From: Bacillota bacterium
GTDB taxonomy: Bacteria; Bacillota; Clostridia; Christensenellales; Aristaeellaceae
Assembly (NCBI GenBank): GCA_023409955.1
Contig: JAEYQQ010000202.1
Coordinates: 1-32,914, forward strand
Reading direction: 5' to 3'
Length of the DNA: 32,914 bases
The notes under the pieces are model-generated. The model was not told the origin of the DNA. It did not search any database and saw only the letters and a list, made by a program, of their open reading frames with translations. Both the position numbers and the translations under genes were made by a program. Shown here in pieces: positions 31,945 to 32,914 of this stretch (positions within the stretch are counted from its first letter, which is position 1; every line of letters begins with the position of its first letter).

Positions 31945-32700
31945 ATGGCAAGTAAGTCGGAACCTTCTGAATCAAGGGTGCAAGGCAATACTGATACTGG
32001 TTTGCTTAAGCTCTTAGCACTGTTATTTATGATCATCGATCACACCGGAAAGATGCTTTTTCCCATGGTACTGGAAATGCGCATCATTGGCCGCATTGCT
32101 TTTCCGCTGTACGCCTGGTCCCTGGTGGTAGGCTCGGAATATACAAGGAACATCTGGCGTTATGCCTTACGTATCGCTGTTGTCGGCCTGATTGCGCAGC
32201 CTTTTTACATGCTGGGGCTGAACCACACATGGACTGAACCCAATATATTCCTCACCCTTCTTCTTGCACTGCTGGGAATTATCGCCATCAAGGAGCACAA
32301 GGCTTTCAGCCATATCTGGGGCCCGATGCTGGCGGTGATTTTGGGGGCAGTATTGCGCCCAGACTACGGCTGGCAAGGTGTCTTCTTTGTACTTATGCTC
32401 TATGGCGCACGCAAAAGCCGCAGCGGTTTGTTTGTAGCATTCCTGTCCTTTGCATTTTACTGGGGTGGCAGCTCATCGCCCATAACCGAGTTCTTTGGTT
32501 TGCAAAATCCCTTGTTTCAAATCCCCTATGTCGGAAACATCGCTGTACCCTTTTTCCGCATGCAGGCGCTATCCTTAATGGCACTACCTCTGATTCTCTT
32601 TTCCACCAACACCAAGCTTAAGCTGCCCAAATGGCTGGGTTACTCGGCATATCCGCTGCATTTGGCAATACTGGCCATAATCGTTTATATGAAACGATAA
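31945..32700 (+). CDS. TraX-family membrane protein
   Basis: The protein has 251 residues with about seven to eight TM helices. The start is ATG at 31945, with GGAGG at 31933-31937. The TraX pattern is clear: LLKLLALLFMIIDHTGKMLFP (seen as MIIDHTGK), then IIGRIAFPLYAWSLVVGSEYT in the first helices, and YSAYPLHLAILAII at the end. Named after the F-plasmid gene needed for pilin N-acetylation, TraX proteins are membrane acetyltransferase-like. Chromosomal copies in Firmicutes have no known substrate and no conjugation genes are near. It has its own promoter. Confidence 0.85.
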   Translation: MASKSEPSESRVQGNTDTGLLKLLALLFMIIDHTGKMLFPMVLEMRIIGRIAFPLYAWSLVVGSEYTRNIWRYALRIAVVGLIAQPFYMLGLNHTWTEPNIFLTLLLALLGIIAIKEHKAFSHIWGPMLAVILGAVLRPDYGWQGVFFVLMLYGARKSRSGLFVAFLSFAFYWGGSSSPITEFFGLQNPLFQIPYVGNIAVPFFRMQALSLMALPLILFSTNTKLKLPKWLGYSAYPLHLAILAIIVYMKR

Positions 32701-32773
32701 CCAATCGATTCTCAAAACAATTTAAATAAAGTTACCCCCAAAGTTAGTCAAATATTTAGATTACGCCGCCGAG

Positions 32774-32815
32774 AGGGCTTGTTGTCTGTGAAGAGCAGGC
32801 GGTAAGCCCTTTAAT
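32774..32815 (+). terminator. Possible terminator or structured region after traX
   Basis: AGGGCTT (32774-32780) and AAGCCCT (32804-32810) form a 7-bp stem with a long loop, followed by TTAATTTTG. A second pairing (TTAC-CGCC region 32761-32770 with GGCGGTAA 32798-32805) competes with it. It lies between two converging genes. Confidence 0.4.
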
Positions 32816-32830
32816 TTTGCCTAACTGCAT

Positions 32831-32914
32831 CTAGTTGTTGTAATAGTCGAAATAGTCAAACAATTCAGATTGCAGATACTTCCACGTGCTTGACAGCACC
32901 TTCTTCCAGATAAA
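32831..32914 (-). CDS. C-terminal end of an unidentified protein (runs off the right edge)
   Basis: On the minus strand the last 27 codons read FIWKKVLSSTWKYLQSELFD then YFDYYNN and stop with TAG at 32831. The aromatic, Tyr/Phe-rich composition and the position just past a terminator-like stem suggest a real gene end, but the piece is too short to identify. Treat as a partial hypothetical protein. Confidence 0.4.
   Translation of the reverse strand, partial: FIWKKVLSSTWKYLQSELFDYFDYYNN

Noticed and set aside
1..32914. CRISPR array, tRNA, rRNA, insertion sequence, prophage or attachment site
   Set aside because: No spaced direct repeats, cloverleaf, transposase, integrase or terminal inverted repeats were found by eye; only short repeats inside genes.

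Overview
The window looks like the chromosome of an anaerobic, low-to-mid GC, endospore-lineage Firmicute, most likely class Clostridia. The evidence is a gerW/ytfJ-type sporulation gene with its DUF2953 partner, a DacF-type carboxypeptidase, a biotin-dependent decarboxylase/transcarboxylase operon, ATP-type PEP carboxykinase, a PadR-DUF1700-DUF4097 cassette, strong GGAGG ribosome sites, and clean sigma-A promoters with 17-bp spacers. No rRNA, tRNA, CRISPR array, insertion sequence or prophage is visible. The content is chromosomal housekeeping with a few accessory pieces.

Layout. 1-1320: the 3' end of htpG and a MazG-like pyrophosphohydrolase. 1350-4511 (minus): an ion-driven-motor-like operon, with a three-TM MotA/ExbB/ZorA-like protein carrying a long coiled tail, a MotB/ZorB-like protein (TM Asp, coiled coil, OmpA domain), and a small membrane-anchored protein. 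4844-7756: a MarR regulator and a large secreted Big_2 repeat protein. 7893-10215: a sugar-phosphate isomerase-like TIM barrel followed by glmM. 10311-14433 (minus): secG, then a four-gene carboxyltransferase set (12S/MmdA-like, OadG-like, biotin carrier, 5S/OadA-like) without a visible OadB pump subunit. 14709-16572 (minus): mnmM, an RluB-family pseudouridine synthase and a SatA-like GNAT. 16839-18675 (minus): the PadR-DUF1700-DUF4097 envelope-sensing cassette. 18813-21212 (minus): DUF2953-gerW-dacF, where the DacF membrane anchor is displaced by one base into another frame. 21386-23890 (minus): pckA and rsmA. 23988-25127: a double zinc-ribbon membrane protein. 25114-28827 (minus): dnaX, a GNAT, a 40-codon remnant of another GNAT, and a YcaQ-type DNA glycosylase. 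28996-31171 (minus): an OmpR-type two-component system. 31222-31794 (minus): a membrane PDZ protein. 31945-32700: a TraX-family membrane protein. The right edge clips the 3' end of one more minus-strand gene.

How genes work together. MmdA-like, biotin-carrier and OadA-like subunits together match the three parts of methylmalonyl-CoA:pyruvate transcarboxylase. With pckA nearby they suggest C3/C4 interconversion (propionate or succinate type fermentation, or gluconeogenesis). The ZorAB-like operon stands alone, without recognisable Zorya effector genes next to it. It is the best candidate for an undescribed system here. All function calls rest on reading motifs by eye; no database search was run.
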